Assembly: GCA_029202385.1 (NCBI GenBank)
Contig: CP119314.1
Span: 560,501-624,500, forward strand
Length of the DNA: 64,000 nt
Origin: Candidatus Sphingomonas phytovorans
GTDB lineage: Bacteria > Pseudomonadota > Alphaproteobacteria > Sphingomonadales > Sphingomonadaceae
Direction of reading: 5' to 3'
Below, piece by piece: positions 62,586 through 64,000 of the stretch (positions are counted from its first letter, which is position 1; the number at the start of each line of letters is the position of its first letter). Position numbers and translations under genes: made by a program. Below the pieces are notes generated by a model. It did not search any database and was not told the DNA's origin. It saw only the letters and a list, made by a program, of their open reading frames with translations.

Positions 62586-64000
62586 ATGATCAAGCACGCT
62601 CTCCCCGTCACCCGCGAGGCCGATTTCTCGGCCTGGTACCAGTCAGTCATTTCGGAAGCCGATCTTGCCGAGGAATCCGGCGTGCGCGGTTGCATGGTCA
62701 TCCGGCCATGGGGCTATGGCATCTGGGAGCGCATCCAGCGTCTGCTCGACGACCGGATCAAGGCGACCGGCCATGAGAATTGCTATTTCCCGCTCTTCAT
62801 CCCGCTCTCCTATTTCGAGAAGGAAGCAGAGCATGTCGAAGGCTTTGCCAAGGAGATGGCGGTCGTCACGCATCACCGGCTGGTGAGCGACGGCAAGGGC
62901 GGGCTGATGCCCGATCCGACCGCGAAGCTCGAGGAGCCGCTGGTCGTGCGCCCCACTTCGGAGACGGTGATCGGCACCGCCTTTGCCCGCTGGGTGCAGT
63001 CGTGGCGTGACCTGCCGGTGCTGATCAACCAGTGGGCGAACGTGGTCCGGTGGGAGATGCGCACGCGCATGTTTTTGCGCACCAGCGAGTTCCTCTGGCA
63101 GGAAGGGCATACCGCCCATGCCTCCGTCGAAGAGGCGCGCGAAGAGACGCTGAAGATGCTCGAAGTCTATCGCAGCTTCGCCGAGGATTGCCTCGCGCTG
63201 CCCGTCGTCGCGGGCGAGAAGCCGGAGAATGAGCGCTTCCCGGGCGCCGTCGCGACCTATTCGATCGAGGCGATGATGCAGGACGGCAAGGCGCTCCAGG
63301 CGGGCACCAGCCATTTCCTCGGCACCAATTTCGCCAGCGCGCAGAATATCCGTTTCCAGAACGCGGCGGGGGAGCTTGAACTCGCCAACACGACGAGCTG
63401 GGGCGTTTCCACCCGGATGATCGGCGGCGTCATCATGGTGCATGGCGATGACGACGGCCTGCGCGTGCCGCCCCGGATCGCGCCGTGGCAGATCGTGATC
63501 GTGCCGATGCTGCGCGACACGGAAGAGGACGCGGCGATCGTCGATTACTGCAAAGCGCTACAGGCAGAGCTGGCGACGCAGTCCGCGTTCGGCGAGCCGG
63601 TGCGGGCATTGCTCGATCTCAAGCCGGCCAAGGCAGCGACCAAGCGCTGGGGCTGGGTGAAGAAGGGCGCACCGATCGTGATCGAGGTCGGCGGCCGCGA
63701 CGTGGCGGGCGGGAATGTGTCGGTGATCCGCCGCGACCGGCTCTATCGCGAGGACGGCAAGCTCGACAGCAAGGTGGTGCCGCAAGGCGATTTCGTTGGT
63801 GGGGCGGTTGCCACGCTGGAAAGCATCCAGACCGGCCTGCACGCCGAGGCCCGTGCGCGGCTCGAGGCGAACATCGCCCGTGACGTAACCGATTTTGCCG
63901 GGCTCGAGCGCGTGTTCGCCGAGAGCGTGAAGAACCCCGGCTGGGCTGAAGTGCAATGGTCGAAGCCGACCGGTGCGGCGCTCGACAAGGTCGTGGAGCG
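62586..64000 (+). CDS. proS: Prolyl-tRNA synthetase, type 3 (3' end outside the window)
   Basis: The first 471 residues of a class-II aminoacyl-tRNA synthetase that charges tRNA-Pro. Motif 1 region RPWGYGIWERIQ, motif 2 region FLRTSEFLWQEGHTAHA and LQAGTSHFLGTNFA are visible. It lacks the large insertion of the E. coli type and thus belongs to the archaeal/eukaryotic-like class used by many alphaproteobacteria. It starts at ATG 62586; an in-frame GTG at 62550 would add 12 residues but is unlikely. The frame is open up to the window edge. Confidence 0.93.
   Translation, partial: MIKHALPVTREADFSAWYQSVISEADLAEESGVRGCMVIRPWGYGIWERIQRLLDDRIKATGHENCYFPLFIPLSYFEKEAEHVEGFAKEMAVVTHHRLVSDGKGGLMPDPTAKLEEPLVVRPTSETVIGTAFARWVQSWRDLPVLINQWANVVRWEMRTRMFLRTSEFLWQEGHTAHASVEEAREETLKMLEVYRSFAEDCLALPVVAGEKPENERFPGAVATYSIEAMMQDGKALQAGTSHFLGTNFASAQNIRFQNAAGELELANTTSWGVSTRMIGGVIMVHGDDDGLRVPPRIAPWQIVIVPMLRDTEEDAAIVDYCKALQAELATQSAFGEPVRALLDLKPAKAATKRWGWVKKGAPIVIEVGGRDVAGGNVSVIRRDRLYREDGKLDSKVVPQGDFVGGAVATLESIQTGLHAEARARLEANIARDVTDFAGLERVFAESVKNPGWAEVQWSKPTGAALDKVVE

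Noticed and set aside
1..64000. CRISPR arrays, insertion sequences, tRNA or rRNA genes
   Set aside because: No regularly spaced repeats, transposase frames or tRNA-like cloverleaf with GTTCGA-type T arms were recognised when reading both strands.

Overview
The window is high-GC DNA that reads as an ordinary chromosomal stretch of an alphaproteobacterium, most likely a Sphingomonas-like member of the Sphingomonadales. This rests on the mix of genes: three large TonB-dependent receptors, a ppiD-trpE / trpGDC-moaC block, an ispH-thrB-rnhA block, a Tad/Cpa pilus locus, a short type-3 prolyl-tRNA synthetase and several families of palindromic intergenic repeats. No rRNA, tRNA, CRISPR array or transposase was recognised.

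Layout. 1-1400: the end of an unidentified, possibly prophage-like segment (a partial gene, an 82-codon gene coupled to it, a non-coding stretch, a 61-codon gene). 1734-6683: an FdhF/YdeP-type molybdopterin oxidoreductase, a TonB receptor and a 139-bp imperfect palindrome. 6747-15547: an ArsR/SRPBCC pair with a clear operator, then moaC-trpC-trpD-trpG, a small secreted protein on the other strand, trpE, a PpiD-like foldase and tpiA. 15786-24578: a second TonB receptor, a type-1 copper protein, and a Fur-box-preceded iron operon (siderophore receptor, DUF3649, PepSY, DUF3325, DUF4198). 24661-38956: peptidases and hydrolases, a membrane PQQ glucose dehydrogenase, a Tat-exported dienelactone-hydrolase-like protein, a CREST-superfamily (ceramidase-like) membrane enzyme, rimO, a DOMON-like gene coupled to a NamZ-type muramidase, a CoxE-like VWA protein, a CHAP amidase and a DUF1214/DUF1254 pair.

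39029-46311: a Tad/Cpa locus read on the minus strand as cpaA-cpaB-cpaC-cpaD-cpaE-tadB-tadC. The ATPase gene cpaF and a flp pilin gene are not in it, and the secretin gene cpaC carries a +1 frameshift. 46354-48628: an esterase, an FAD oxidoreductase and a tiny DUF1508 protein. 48629-50038: a long AT-rich leader with a consensus FNR/FixK box, followed by a collagen-like Gly-X-Y repeat protein with a PEP-CTERM-like tail. 50183-52553: rnhA, thrB and ispH; rnhA and thrB are both broken by +1 indels. 52668-64000: a lipoprotein, a MOSC protein, a tandem glycine riboswitch driving gcvT-gcvH-gcvPA-gcvPB, three membrane proteins, a PAS-LuxR regulator and the 5' part of proS.

The most unusual stretch is 48.6-50.8 kb. 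It combines an AT-rich regulatory island, a repetitive surface protein and six apparent single-base insertions in about 900 bp spread over three genes. The insertions look more like local sequence error than biology, but the collagen-like gene and its regulation remain the best candidate for something unusual. No complete, clearly novel multi-gene system was found.
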